Assembly: GCF_036227105.1 (NCBI RefSeq)
Contig: NZ_CP109434.1
Coordinates: 8,900,501-8,964,500, forward strand
Reading direction: 5' to 3'
DNA: 64,000 nucleotides
From: Amycolatopsis sp. NBC_01488
GTDB lineage: Bacteria; Actinomycetota; Actinomycetes; Mycobacteriales; Pseudonocardiaceae
Below are positions 16,217-25,363 of the stretch, piece after piece. The position numbers and the translations under genes were made by a program. Position 1 is the stretch's first letter; each line of letters begins with the position of its first letter. The notes under the pieces are model-generated. The model made no database searches and was not told the DNA's origin. It saw only the letters and a program-made list of their open reading frames with translations.

Positions 16217-18312
16217 GCAGTCTCCTTGTCCACGGCGGAAAGCTCACGCAGCAGCCAGTCCACCTGCGTGCGCATCAGGTTCTCCGCGACCTCTTCGGCC
16301 TGCGGCGTCATGTGGGTCGCGCCCGCCAGCGGCAGGAAGACGTGCGGCCGCCCCTTCGCCAGCAGCGCCGACGACAACCGCAGCGAGTGCGCGACGAACA
16401 CGTTGTCGTCGGCCAGCCCGTGCACGATCAGCAGCGCGCGGCTCAGCTCCGCGGCGCTCTCGATCAGCGAGTTGTGCGCGTAGCTCTCGGCTTCGTCCTG
16501 TGGCTTGCCCAGGTACCGCTCGGTGTAGTGCGTGTCGTACAGCGACCAGTCGGTGACCGGCGCGCCCGCGACCGCCGCGTGGAAGACGTCCGGCCGCCGC
16601 AGCACCGCCAGCGCCGACAGGTACCCGCCGTACGACCAGCCGCGGATCGCCACCCGCTCCGGATCCAGCTCGGGGAACCGACCGAAAGCCGCCTGCAGCG
16701 CGTCGACCTGGTCCTGCAGGGTGACGTCGGCGAGGCGCCCGTGGATCTCGCGCTCCCACCCCGCGCCGCGCCCGGGCGTGCCGCGCCCGTCCGCGACGAG
16801 CACCGCGAAGCCCTGGTCGGCCAGCCACTGCGACGTCAGGAACGCGTTGCGGCTCTGCAGGACGCGCTGGGCGTGGGGCCCGCCGTACGGGTCGAGCAGC
16901 ACCGGCAGCTTGCCTTCGCTCGGCTCGTAACCGCGCGGCAGGAGCAGCGCCGCGCGCAGGCCGCGCTCGCCGAGCGTCAGCCAGGTCAGGTTCGGCACGA
17001 TGTCCGGGTCCACAGTGGACGTCGCGATCGACGCCACCGGCGAGCCGTCCCGAAGCACCGAGACGCGCGGCCCGCTGTACTCCAGGCTCCACGACGAAAG
17101 CACGGTGACCGCCGCTGACCCGGCCCCGATGTGCACGCCGTCCATAGTGGACAGACGGCGAACCGAAGAGCCCTCGGTCCGGAAGACGTGGATCTGCGTC
17201 GGGTCGTCGTCGGACGCGCTGAAGAGGATCTCGTCGCCGACGTCCAGCACGGCCCGCAACTGCAGACCGGCCGGCGTGACGGCCTCGCCGCCGACGAAGA
17301 GCCGGTGGTCGCCGTCGACCATGCCCTCGGTGACCAGGCGGCCGTCGGGCGTCCACGCCGGGACGCCGCCGACGATGTCGATCCAGTGCTGGTCGGTCGC
17401 GGTGTGCACGACCGCCGTCGAGCCGTCGGTGACGTCGAGGGCCAGCACGTCCATCCGCTTCTGGTCGCGCGGCTCCACGGCGAGCAGCGGCGCGCCGCCC
17501 GCCGACCAGTGCACCGACGCCAGGTACTCCCACTCGCCCGGCGCGACGTCCACGCGGGAGCCGTCCAGGCCGAGCACCGCCAAGGACACGAGCGGGTTCG
17601 TGGTGCCCGCGGCCGGGTAGGCGACGACGGTGGCCGGGTGCTGCGGGTTGGCCGGGTCGGCGATGGTCCAGCGCGGGACCGGGCCGCGGTCGGAGCGCTC
17701 GGCCAGGACGCTGCGGCCATCCGGGGACCACCAGTAGCCGCGGGTGCGGTCCATCTCCTCCGCGGCGATGAACTCGGCGAGGCCCCAGGCGATGTCCTCG
17801 CCGTCCTCTTCGACGAGCACGCGGTCGTCGCCGGTGGCCAGCTCCAGCACGTGCAGCCGCCGGTCCTGGACGTAGGCGACGTGCGTGCCGGTCGGGTTCG
17901 GGCGTGGGTCGATGACCGAGCCGTCGACGCGCAGCGTCACCTCGCCGGACGCGAGGTCCAGCGTGTACAGCTTGCCCGAGAGCGAGAACGCGGCGACCGT
18001 GAAACCCGCGTCGACGCTGTAGTGGACGACGCCGCCGCCGGTCTCGCGGGCACGTTCGCGGCGAGCCCGCTCCTCGGGCGGCAGCTCTTCCTCGCCGGGC
18101 AGCAGCTCGACGGCGTCGACGAGCTTCGTCTCGGCGCCGGTCGCCAAGTCGGCCGACCAGAGGCTGTGCCGGGGGTCGGTGCCCGACTCCGCGCGCAGGA
18201 ACAGCACGCGCGAGGCGTCCGGGGCGATCCGGAACTCCTTCGGCGCGCCGAGGGTGAAGCGCTGGGTCCGGGCCTGCTTGCGGAGGAACGGGAGGTCGTC
18301 GACATCGGTCAC
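16213..18312 (-). CDS. S9 family peptidase (DPP-IV-like prolyl dipeptidase)
   Basis: The 699-residue serine peptidase has an N-terminal beta-propeller (about 1-440) and a C-terminal alpha/beta hydrolase domain. The catalytic triad is Ser560 (RGWSYGGY), an Asp at 635-636 (HGLADDNV) and His667 (GATHMT). The double Glu in FIAAEEMDR (about 185-186) matches the DPP-IV anchor for a free peptide N-terminus. It lacks a signal peptide, so cytoplasmic peptide turnover is likely. Translation starts at GTG 18310-18312, 20 bp after the PPK2 stop. Confidence 0.9.
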   Translation of the reverse strand: MTDVDDLPFLRKQARTQRFTLGAPKEFRIAPDASRVLFLRAESGTDPRHSLWSADLATGAETKLVDAVELLPGEEELPPEERARRERARETGGGVVHYSVDAGFTVAAFSLSGKLYTLDLASGEVTLRVDGSVIDPRPNPTGTHVAYVQDRRLHVLELATGDDRVLVEEDGEDIAWGLAEFIAAEEMDRTRGYWWSPDGRSVLAERSDRGPVPRWTIADPANPQHPATVVAYPAAGTTNPLVSLAVLGLDGSRVDVAPGEWEYLASVHWSAGGAPLLAVEPRDQKRMDVLALDVTDGSTAVVHTATDQHWIDIVGGVPAWTPDGRLVTEGMVDGDHRLFVGGEAVTPAGLQLRAVLDVGDEILFSASDDDPTQIHVFRTEGSSVRRLSTMDGVHIGAGSAAVTVLSSWSLEYSGPRVSVLRDGSPVASIATSTVDPDIVPNLTWLTLGERGLRAALLLPRGYEPSEGKLPVLLDPYGGPHAQRVLQSRNAFLTSQWLADQGFAVLVADGRGTPGRGAGWEREIHGRLADVTLQDQVDALQAAFGRFPELDPERVAIRGWSYGGYLSALAVLRRPDVFHAAVAGAPVTDWSLYDTHYTERYLGKPQDEAESYAHNSLIESAAELSRALLIVHGLADDNVFVAHSLRLSSALLAKGRPHVFLPLAGATHMTPQAEEVAENLMRTQVDWLLRELSAVDKETA

Positions 18313-18332
18313 GTCCGCACTCTTTCAGACGA

Positions 18333-19184
18333 TCACGCGGATACGCCAACGCCCTTCAGCTTCGCCAGCTCCTCGGCGACGTCGAAGCCGGGTTCCGGGA
18401 ACTCCGGCTTCAGGTCCGCGAGGGTTTCGATGAGCAGCTCGGCCACCGCCCAGTTCCGGTACCACTTGTGGTCGGCGGGCACGACGTGCCAGGGCGCGTG
18501 GCCGGTCGACGTCTTCGTGAAGATGTCGGCGTACGCCTCCTGGTAGGCCGGCCAGTGCGAGCGCGCTTCGAGGTCGCCGGGGTTGTACTTCCAGTGCTTC
18601 TCGGGCGTCTCCAGCCGGGCCTTCAGCCGCTTGAGCTGCTCCTCCGGCGAAATGTGCAGGAACACCTTGACGACGGTCGTGCCGGCGTCGGCCAGCTCCT
18701 GCTCGAACGCGTTGATCTCGCCGTAGCGGCGGCGCCGTTCGGCCGCGGTGAGCAGGCCGGACACGCGCGGGACCAGGATGTCCTCGTAGTGCGAGCGGTC
18801 GAACACGCCGAGCTGGCCCGCCAAGGGCAGCTGCTTGCGGATCCGCCACAGGTAGTGGTGGCGCCGTTCGGCCGGCGTGGGCGCCTTGAACCCGGCGTAG
18901 CGGACGCCCATCGGGTTGACCAGGCCCAGCACGTGCGAGACCGTGCCGCCCTTGCCGGAGGTGTCCATGCCCTGCAGCACCAGCAGCACGCTGCGCTGCC
19001 CGCCGCCGACGCCCTCGGCGTAGAGCGCCTCCTGCAGCGCGGACAGCCGCGCGGCGGCGTCGTCGAGCTTGGCGACGGCCTTCGGCTTCTTGCCGGGACC
19101 CACCGGGGTCGAGCCCGGGTCCGGCAGCTCCGCGCCGACGCGCAGCACGTCCCGGACCCGGCTTCGGTCGTCCTTCTTTCCCAT
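18333..19184 (-). CDS. ppk2: polyphosphate kinase 2 (PPK2 family)
   Basis: The 283-residue product transfers phosphate between polyphosphate and nucleotides. The Walker A motif is LQGMDTSGKGGT and the lid/Walker B regions are FDRSHYED and RRR-rich segments. The length and single domain fit class I or III enzymes that use ADP or AMP. The ATG is at 19182-19184, 17 bp after the end of the frameshifted AHSA1 gene. Confidence 0.9.
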   Translation of the reverse strand: MGKKDDRSRVRDVLRVGAELPDPGSTPVGPGKKPKAVAKLDDAAARLSALQEALYAEGVGGGQRSVLLVLQGMDTSGKGGTVSHVLGLVNPMGVRYAGFKAPTPAERRHHYLWRIRKQLPLAGQLGVFDRSHYEDILVPRVSGLLTAAERRRRYGEINAFEQELADAGTTVVKVFLHISPEEQLKRLKARLETPEKHWKYNPGDLEARSHWPAYQEAYADIFTKTSTGHAPWHVVPADHKWYRNWAVAELLIETLADLKPEFPEPGFDVAEELAKLKGVGVSA

Positions 19185-19201
19185 CCCGCGAAGCTACCTG
19201 C

Positions 19202-19668
19202 TCAAGCCGCGGCTTTCTCGGCGAACAACTTCAGCAGGCCGCCGTGCCCGCCCTCGGTCGAGACGCCGTCGCGCACCTTCGCCGCGGTCTCGCCGTGCCG
19301 CTCGAACTCGCGGTGCTCCAGTTCGACGCGCGTGCTGCGCGGTCCCTCCTCGACGAACCGGACCTCGATTTCGCTGGCGTGCGCGGGGTCCGGGTCGATC
19401 TTCCAGTCGCCGTCGATCCGCCACGACAGGACCACCCGGGCGGGTGGCTCCCAGACGAGCACCTCGCCCCACTGGCATTCGGCGCCGTCGACGGTCTTCT
19501 CGTACCAGCGCCCGCCCGGCTTCGGCTCCAGGACGGCCTCGGCGAGATCGGCTTCGCCCAGGTGGTGCTGCGCGGCCACCAGCTGTCGAAGGCCTCGGTG
19601 TAGGTCTTGAACGCGTGCTCGCGCGAGCACGCGACCGTGATCGTCTTGCGGATCGGCTCGAGTGTCAT
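19202..19668 (-). pseudogene. AHSA1/START-domain (SRPBCC) gene with a frameshift
   Basis: The start ATG (19666-19668) overlaps the arsR stop as ATGA and gives MTLEPIRKTITVACSREHAF up to FDSWWP. The rest of the family sequence (HHLGEADLAEAVLEP, GGRWYEKTVDGAECQWG and on to the end at 19202) lies in another frame. The shift is at about 19571, just after the TGGTGGCCG that encodes WWP, where one base appears to be missing: restoring one base would give WWPR-x-HHLGEAD. Both halves look well conserved, so this is either a very recent mutation or a sequencing error. ArsR-SRPBCC pairs are common in actinobacteria. Confidence 0.8.
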
Positions 19669-19985
19669 GACTGCTCCTCTTCGGTGGATTCGGCGTACTC
19701 GGCGAACGAGCGCAGCGCGTCCGACCACATCCGGTCGAGGTAGGCGCGCACCGCGGCGATGCCGTCGGGCTCGAGGCGGTAGAGCCGCTTCGTGCCCTCG
19801 GCCCGGTCCGCGACCAGGCCGGCCTCCTTGAGCACCTTGAGGTGCTGGGAGACGGCCGGACGGCTGATCGGCAGGTCCGCGGCCAGCTCACCGACCGCGC
19901 GCGGCCCGGCGCGGAGCGCTTCGACGATCGCGCGCCGCGACGGGTCGGCCAGCGCGGCCAGCTGGTCGCTTCCGTAAGTCGCCAC
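19665..19985 (-). CDS. ArsR-family transcriptional repressor
   Basis: The 106-residue winged-helix repressor has ALADPSRRAIVEALR and the recognition helix ISRPAVSQHLKVLKEAGLV. It lacks the Cys metal motif of ArsR/SmtB sensors, like other ArsR partners of SRPBCC genes. The start is GTG 19983-19985 (VATYGSDQLAAL), because a good promoter (-35 TTGACG, 17 bp, -10 TAACTT) covers the more distal ATG and places the transcription start at or near this GTG, so the mRNA is probably leaderless. Confidence 0.85.
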   Translation of the reverse strand: MATYGSDQLAALADPSRRAIVEALRAGPRAVGELAADLPISRPAVSQHLKVLKEAGLVADRAEGTKRLYRLEPDGIAAVRAYLDRMWSDALRSFAEYAESTEEEQS

Positions 19986-19988
19986 GAA

Positions 19989-20021
19989 CCGTAAGTTACG
20001 GCTTACCAACCAGTCCGTCAA
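19989..20021 (-). promoter_or_regulatory. arsR promoter with overlapping palindromic operator
   Basis: On the minus strand, TTGACG (20016-20021) and TAACTT (19993-19998) are separated by exactly 17 bp. The perfect palindrome CCGTAAGTTACGG (19989-20001) covers the -10, so a dimeric repressor bound there would block RNA polymerase. Autoregulation of the arsR-AHSA1 pair is the natural reading. Confidence 0.65.
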
Positions 20022-20129
20022 CCGCTACGCATCGTTTCGGGGGTACAACGCCGGTACTGCGCAACGAACAACGGGTGAAAGCAATGAATCCCGGCTGAAC
20101 TCTGCGTGTTCTGCCTCTAACCTGAACAC

Positions 20130-21362
20130 ATGACGACGTTCGCCGGCCGGGAGACCGCCGCCCCCACCGCCGCGAGCTTCATCGAGCTCGACGAGCAGTG
20201 GAGCACGCACAACTACCACCCGCTGCCCGTCGTGATCGCCGAAGCCTCCGGAGCTTCCGTGACCGACGTCGAAGGCCGGTCCTACCTCGACTTCCTCTCC
20301 GGGTACTCGGCGCTGAACTTCGGCCACCGCCACCCGGACCTGGTCGCGGCCGCGGTCGAGCAGCTCGGGCGCGTCACGCTGACGTCGCGGGCGTTCCACC
20401 ACGACCAGCTGGGCCTGTTCTGCCGCGAGCTCGCCGAGCTGACGGGCACCGAACTCGTGCTGCCGATGAACTCGGGCGCCGAGGCCGTCGAGTCGGCGGT
20501 CAAGGTCGCCCGCAAGTGGGCGCACCGGGTCAAGGGCGTGCCGGACGGCACCGCCGAGATCATCGTCGCCGATGCGAACTTCCACGGCCGGACCACCACG
20601 ATCGTGTCGTTCTCGACCGACGAGACCGCGCGCGCCGACTTCGGCCCGTTCACGCCGGGCTTCGTCACGGTCAAGTACGGCGACGCGGCTGCGCTGCGCG
20701 ACGCGATCACCCCGCGCACGGCCGCCGTGCTCCTGGAGCCGGTGCAGGGCGAAGCCGGCGTCATCGTGCCGCCGGAGGGCTACTTCGCCGAGGTGCGGTC
20801 GGCGTGCGACGAGCACGGCGTGCTGCTGATCGCCGACGAGATCCAGTCCGGGCTGGCCCGCACGGGCACGGTGCTGGCGCTGGACCACGAGGGCGTCCGC
20901 GCCGACGTCTACACGCTGGGCAAGGCCCTCGGCGGCGGCATCCTGCCGGTGTCCGCGGTGGTCGGCCGCCGTGACGTGCTGGGCGTGCTGAAGCCGGGCG
21001 AGCACGGCTCGACCTTCGGCGGCAACCCCCTCGCCTGCGCGGTCGGGCGCGCGGTGGTCCGCCTGCTGCGCACCGGCGAGTTCCAGCAGCGCTCGACGGA
21101 GCTGGGCGCGCACCTGCGGACGCGGCTCGGCGAGCTGATCGGCAACGGACTGTCCGAGATCCGCGGCCGCGGGTTGTGGGCGGGCATCGACATCGCGCCG
21201 GGCGGACCGTCGGGCCGCGAGGCGTCCGAAGCGCTCGCGAAGCGGGGCGTGCTGTGCAAGGAGACGCACGAGCGCACGCTGCGCGTCGCGCCGCCGCTGG
21301 TGATCACCCGCGAGGAGCTGGACCGCGGCATCGACGCGATCGCCGAGGTCGTCCGCCCCTGA
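20130..21362 (+). CDS. rocD: ornithine aminotransferase (ornithine-oxo-acid transaminase)
   Basis: The 410-residue class III PLP aminotransferase converts ornithine and 2-oxoglutarate to glutamate semialdehyde and glutamate. The PLP lysine is Lys265 in YTLGKALGGG; LNFGHRHP, NSGAEAVESAVK and EPVQGEAGV are typical for RocD. The semialdehyde is in equilibrium with pyrroline-5-carboxylate, the substrate of PruA encoded 14 kb away. ATG at 20130. A hairpin terminator follows directly. Confidence 0.9.
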   Translation: MTTFAGRETAAPTAASFIELDEQWSTHNYHPLPVVIAEASGASVTDVEGRSYLDFLSGYSALNFGHRHPDLVAAAVEQLGRVTLTSRAFHHDQLGLFCRELAELTGTELVLPMNSGAEAVESAVKVARKWAHRVKGVPDGTAEIIVADANFHGRTTTIVSFSTDETARADFGPFTPGFVTVKYGDAAALRDAITPRTAAVLLEPVQGEAGVIVPPEGYFAEVRSACDEHGVLLIADEIQSGLARTGTVLALDHEGVRADVYTLGKALGGGILPVSAVVGRRDVLGVLKPGEHGSTFGGNPLACAVGRAVVRLLRTGEFQQRSTELGAHLRTRLGELIGNGLSEIRGRGLWAGIDIAPGGPSGREASEALAKRGVLCKETHERTLRVAPPLVITREELDRGIDAIAEVVRP

Positions 21363-21366
21363 ACCA

Positions 21367-21408
21367 CCGGATGCCGCCGGGTGAGCCTCCCGCCCCGGCG
21401 GCATCCGG
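21367..21408. terminator. hairpin terminator after rocD
   Basis: CCGGATGCCGCCGGG (21367-21381) pairs perfectly with 21394-21408, giving a 15-bp stem and a 12-nt loop just after the rocD stop. Confidence 0.75.
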
Positions 21409-21505
21409 AGCACACGTCCCGCCGGACAGAAACCCGGTCAACGCTGGAGAACGACTTCCCCGCCGTGCTAGATCTTCGTGAACTGGTGACGGCGAGGGAG
21501 GCGGC

Positions 21506-22804
21506 GTGGCGGATCTCAGGCGGCGATCGGTGCTCACCGGAGCGGTCGCGACGGCACTGGCGACGAGCGCGCTCCCCGCGGCCGCCGCGCCGCGGCGGCG
21601 CGCGTTCCGGCTGGGCGTCAACTACACGCCGCCGACGCGCTGGTTCCACCTGTGGGAAGACTGGCGCGAAGCCGACCTGCGCCGCGACCTCGACGACATC
21701 GCCGCGCTCGGCGCCGACCACCTCCGGATGATGCTGCTGTGGTCGGCGTTCCAGCCCGAGCCGCACCTCGTCAGCGGCGAGAAGCTCGACCGGCTGCACC
21801 GCTTCCTCGACCTCGCCGGCGCCGCCGGGCTGGACGTCGAGGTAACGGTGTTCAACGGGCACATCTCGGCCCGCTACTGGACGCCGAACTGGCTGCAGAC
21901 GACGCCGAAGCCGGTCAACTGGTTCACCGACCCGGCGGCCCTCGACGCGCAGCACGCGCTCCTGCGCGCGCTCGCCGAGCGGATCGGGCGGCACCCGCGG
22001 TTCCTCGGCTTCGACCTGTCGAACGAGCCGTACTACTACTGGGACTCCTACGCGGGCCTCGATGTCACCCCCGAGCAGGCCGACGCGTGGGCCCGCACCC
22101 TGTGCGAGACGGCGGAAAGCGTCGCGCCGGGCAAGGCGCACACGGTCGGCTGCGACCGGGCGCCGTGGGACAACGGCCGCTACTTCACCCGCGCCGGCCT
22201 GGCGAACGCGGGGAACGTGGTGGCGATCCACCCGTGGACGTCGTTCTTCGGCACGCTCAAGACCGACCCGCTCGGCGCGTTCGCGACGCACAACGCGGAA
22301 CGCCTGATCCAGGTGGCCCAGGCGTACGCGACCGATCCGGCCCGGCGCGCCTGGATCCAGGAGGACGGCGCGGCACCGTCGATCCACTTCAGCGACGCGA
22401 CCCGCCCGCAGTACGCGGAGTGGCTGTCCCGCTCGATCCGCAACGCGGCTTCGTCGGCGAACACGCTCGGCTTCACGTGGTGGTGCTCCCACGACGTGAA
22501 CCCGTCGCTGGTCCCGAACCTCAACCCGCTCGAGTACGACCTGGGGCTGTACACGAACGACCGCAAGCTGAAGCCCGCCGGACGGGCTTTCCAGGACCTC
22601 GTCCGCGAATTCGACCGCACACCACCGAAACCGGAGCCCCGCACATCGGCGATCGTCATCCCGGACGCGGATCCGACGCGCGGCAACGACCGGTTCTTCT
22701 CCTTGGCGGACGAGGGAAAGCGCGTCGCGTTCGTGCTGCAGAGCCGAGCCGGGGACGCGGGCTACCTGAAGCAGCGGGGAATCACGGAGCTCATCCAGCC
22801 CTGA
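21506..22804 (+). CDS. Tat-exported GH5-like glycoside hydrolase
   Basis: The 432-residue product starts with a twin-arginine-type signal (RRRSVLTGAVATALATSA, cleavage near ALPAAAA). The mature part is a TIM barrel like GH5/cellulase-family mannanases: Glu174 in GFDLSNEP is the probable acid/base, and Glu286 in WIQEDG the probable nucleophile. Translation starts at GTG 21506 after a GGGAGG ribosome site. It is probably secreted to cleave beta-glucan or mannan. Its last 14 bases overlap the end of the convergent oxidase gene. Confidence 0.8.
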   Translation: MADLRRRSVLTGAVATALATSALPAAAAPRRRAFRLGVNYTPPTRWFHLWEDWREADLRRDLDDIAALGADHLRMMLLWSAFQPEPHLVSGEKLDRLHRFLDLAGAAGLDVEVTVFNGHISARYWTPNWLQTTPKPVNWFTDPAALDAQHALLRALAERIGRHPRFLGFDLSNEPYYYWDSYAGLDVTPEQADAWARTLCETAESVAPGKAHTVGCDRAPWDNGRYFTRAGLANAGNVVAIHPWTSFFGTLKTDPLGAFATHNAERLIQVAQAYATDPARRAWIQEDGAAPSIHFSDATRPQYAEWLSRSIRNAASSANTLGFTWWCSHDVNPSLVPNLNPLEYDLGLYTNDRKLKPAGRAFQDLVREFDRTPPKPEPRTSAIVIPDADPTRGNDRFFSLADEGKRVAFVLQSRAGDAGYLKQRGITELIQP

Positions 22805-23669
22805 ACAGCTCGACGACGTCGGCCGCGCAGCCCCACGCGAGCGTCATCCCCGAACCGCCGTGGCCGTAGCAGTGCACGACGTCGCCCGCCCGCTCGAGCC
22901 GCACCACCGGGCGGAACGGGCGCAGGCCCACCGCCGACCGCAGGACCTCCGCGCCCGCCAGGGCCGGGACCAGGTCGCGGCAGCGGCGCACGATGTCCGC
23001 CGTCACGCCCGGGTTCGGTTCGACGTCGCCGCGGCCCGGCTCCTCCGTGCCGCCGCAGACGACGTGGCCACCGTGCGGGATGACGTACGTGACGCCCGGG
23101 CCCGTCTCGTCGACCACGAACTCCGGCAGGCCCGGGTCGGTCAGGTGGACGACCTGGCCGCCGATCGGGACCATCGAGCCGTCGCCGGCCAGGCGGCCCG
23201 CGCCGAGGCCCGCCGCGTTGACCACCGGGCCGAGGTCCGCGAGCGACGTCAGCGATCGGTACTCGACGCGCACGCCGAGCGAAACCACCTGCGCCAGCAG
23301 CCAGTCCAGGTACACCGGCGCGTCGACCAGTGCCGTCGTGAACCGCAGCTGGTCGCCCTCGCGGACCGGGTCGAGCATCGCCGGCAGCCACTGCGGCTCC
23401 GGCTCCCCGGAAGCCAGCAGGACGCGGCCGCGCCGGAACCGCACTCCGGGCGCGTCCTGCGCGCGCAGCACGGCCAGGGTCTCGGCGGTCCAGCGCGCGA
23501 TCCGCTTGTCCGGGCGCCGCACCGGCGGGTACAGCACGCCGCCCGCCACCGCCGACGTCGACTCCCCCGGGCCGGCGGCCGCGACGACCGTCACGTCGTG
23601 TCCCGCACCGGCCAGCCGGTACGCGCAGCTCAGGCCGATGATCCCGGCTCCCGCCACCGTGATGCGCAT
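22791..23669 (-). CDS. FAD-dependent D-amino-acid oxidase-like protein
   Basis: The 292-residue product starts with the FAD motif VAGAGIIGLSCAYRLAGAGH and ends with CYGHGGSGMTLAWGCA, the C-terminal FAD-contact signature of D-amino-acid oxidases. GLRPFRPVVRLE carries the substrate-binding Arg region. It would oxidise D-amino acids to imino acids plus hydrogen peroxide. The ATG is at 23667-23669. The 3' end overlaps the glycoside hydrolase gene on the other strand. Confidence 0.85.
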   Translation of the reverse strand: MRITVAGAGIIGLSCAYRLAGAGHDVTVVAAAGPGESTSAVAGGVLYPPVRRPDKRIARWTAETLAVLRAQDAPGVRFRRGRVLLASGEPEPQWLPAMLDPVREGDQLRFTTALVDAPVYLDWLLAQVVSLGVRVEYRSLTSLADLGPVVNAAGLGAGRLAGDGSMVPIGGQVVHLTDPGLPEFVVDETGPGVTYVIPHGGHVVCGGTEEPGRGDVEPNPGVTADIVRRCRDLVPALAGAEVLRSAVGLRPFRPVVRLERAGDVVHCYGHGGSGMTLAWGCAADVVELFRAG

Positions 23670-23734
23670 CCGTTCCTCCTCTCCCGCATCGTGGCAGACA
23701 GCGATCCCCGGAGGTCGCGGCTACCCTCGCGCGG

Positions 23735-24301
23735 GTGAGGACGATGTGGGTGCCGGCCGCGGTCTGCGGGCTGCTCGCGGTACTGCTGGGGCTGCCGTTC
23801 GCCGGCGGGACGGCCCCCGGCGCCGTCGACCGCGCCGCCGACGCGGCCGTGGCGCACCTGAGCCCCGGCGTCGTGCGCGTCCTGGTGCTCCCGACCGAGC
23901 CGTACGTCGTGATCGTGCTGGCCGTCGTCGCCGTCGTCCTGTGCCTGCGCGCGGGGCGGAGGCTCGAGGCCGGGCTCGCGCTCGCGGCGCCGCTGCTGGC
24001 GATCCTGCTGAACAGCTTCCTGGTCAAGCCGCTGTACGACCGGTGGAAGAACGACACGCTGGTCTACCCGAGCGGCCACACCGTGAGCCTGGTCTCGGTG
24101 CTGACCGTGCTCGTCCTGGTCACCCGCAGGGCGTTCGTCGTCGTGCTGAGCGCGCTGGCGCTGCTCGCCGCCACGGCCGGGCTGGTCGGCATGGGCTACC
24201 ACTACCTCACCGACGTGGCAGGCGGCACGCTCTTCGCGGTCGCCGTCGTGCTGCTCACGTGGTCGGTGCCGCGTCCCGCGCCAGCGCCGTCAACCGGCTG
24301 A
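23735..24301 (+). CDS. PAP2-family membrane phosphatase
   Basis: The 188-residue protein has five or six predicted membrane helices and the PAP2 signature KPLYDRWKNDTLVYPSGHTVS followed by GMGYHYLTDVAGG. It is likely to dephosphorylate a lipid phosphate such as undecaprenyl or phosphatidic acid phosphate at the membrane. GTG start at 23735. The last 47 bases overlap the convergent zapE gene. Confidence 0.85.
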   Translation: MRTMWVPAAVCGLLAVLLGLPFAGGTAPGAVDRAADAAVAHLSPGVVRVLVLPTEPYVVIVLAVVAVVLCLRAGRRLEAGLALAAPLLAILLNSFLVKPLYDRWKNDTLVYPSGHTVSLVSVLTVLVLVTRRAFVVVLSALALLAATAGLVGMGYHYLTDVAGGTLFAVAVVLLTWSVPRPAPAPSTG

Positions 24302-25274
24302 CCGCGCGCAGGTACTTCTTGCGGTAGCCGCCGTTCACCATCTCCTCGGTGAACAGCGACGGCAGCGGCTCGCCGGAGACGACGACCGGGATCGCCCGGT
24401 CGTAGAGCCGGTCCGCGAACGCCACCAGCCGCAGCGCGACGTTCTGGTCCGGTGCCGGGTGGACGTCCCGCAGGTGCACGCGGGTGACGCCGTCGAGCAA
24501 CCGCCCGTAGCGGGAGGGGTGCAGCGAAGCCAGGTGCTCGCACAGCGCGTCGAAATCGTCCACAGTGGACCCGTCGTGCGCCGTGACGGACTCTTCGAGC
24601 ACCTCCGGCGTGACCGGCGGCGGCGCGTCCGGCAGGCCGCGGTGGCGGTAGTCCAGGCCGTCGACGCGGACGACGCCGAAGCGGGCCGACAGGGTCTGGA
24701 TCTCGCGCAGGAAGTCCTCGGCGGCGAACCGGCCTTCGCCGAGCTTCTCCGGCAGCGTGTTCGACGTCGCCGCGATGTGCACGCCGACGTCCATCAGTTC
24801 CTGCAGCAGCCGCGTGACGAGCGTGGTGTCGCCCGGGTCGTCCAGCTCGAACTCGTCGATGGCCAGGATCCGGTGCTCCGAAAGCCGCCGCACGGCCTCG
24901 GCGAAACCCAGCGCGCCGACGAGGTGGGTCAGTTCGACGAACGTGCCGTACGCCTTGGGCGAGGGCGCCGCGTGCCACGTCGAGGCGAGCAGGTGGGTCT
25001 TGCCGACGCCGAAGCCGCCGTCGAGGTAGAGCCCCATCGGCCCGGCGGGCTCGGACGAGCCGCCGAAGAGCTTGAAGCGCTTCTTCTCCTTGCGCGCCCC
25101 GACCTTGGCGGCGAACGCCGAGCAGGCCTCGACCGCGGCGGCCTGGCTGGGCTCGTCCGGGTTCGGAAGGTACGTGTCGAACCGGACGGCGTCGAAGCGC
25201 GGCGGCGGCACCAGCGCGCCGATCAGCTCGTCGGCGGACAGCTCGGGACAGCGGTCGGCGAGGTGCGCGGGCAT
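24255..25274 (-). CDS. zapE: ZapE/AFG1-type AAA+ ATPase
   Basis: The 339-residue ATPase has Walker A GGFGVGKTHLL, Walker B RILAIDEFELDDPGD and sensor ATSNTLPEKLGEG, as in the cell-division-associated ZapE/Afg1 family. I use the ATG at 25272-25274 (MPAHLADRCPELS); the upstream open frame has no family sequence. It is convergent with and overlaps the PAP2 gene. Confidence 0.88.
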   Translation of the reverse strand: MPAHLADRCPELSADELIGALVPPPRFDAVRFDTYLPNPDEPSQAAAVEACSAFAAKVGARKEKKRFKLFGGSSEPAGPMGLYLDGGFGVGKTHLLASTWHAAPSPKAYGTFVELTHLVGALGFAEAVRRLSEHRILAIDEFELDDPGDTTLVTRLLQELMDVGVHIAATSNTLPEKLGEGRFAAEDFLREIQTLSARFGVVRVDGLDYRHRGLPDAPPPVTPEVLEESVTAHDGSTVDDFDALCEHLASLHPSRYGRLLDGVTRVHLRDVHPAPDQNVALRLVAFADRLYDRAIPVVVSGEPLPSLFTEEMVNGGYRKKYLRAVSRLTALARDAAPTT

Positions 25275-25363
25275 GGTCGCAGAGCCTAACCGCGCCACGG
25301 GCCCCGCCCGGCGGCGATGTCCCCCGGTCGAGACGCACTTCACGCCCGTGCTGGGATTGTCGC

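Noticed and set aside
19560..19590. Programmed frameshift in the AHSA1 gene
   Set aside because: No slippery heptamer or following pseudoknot is seen; a missing base explains the two frames more simply.
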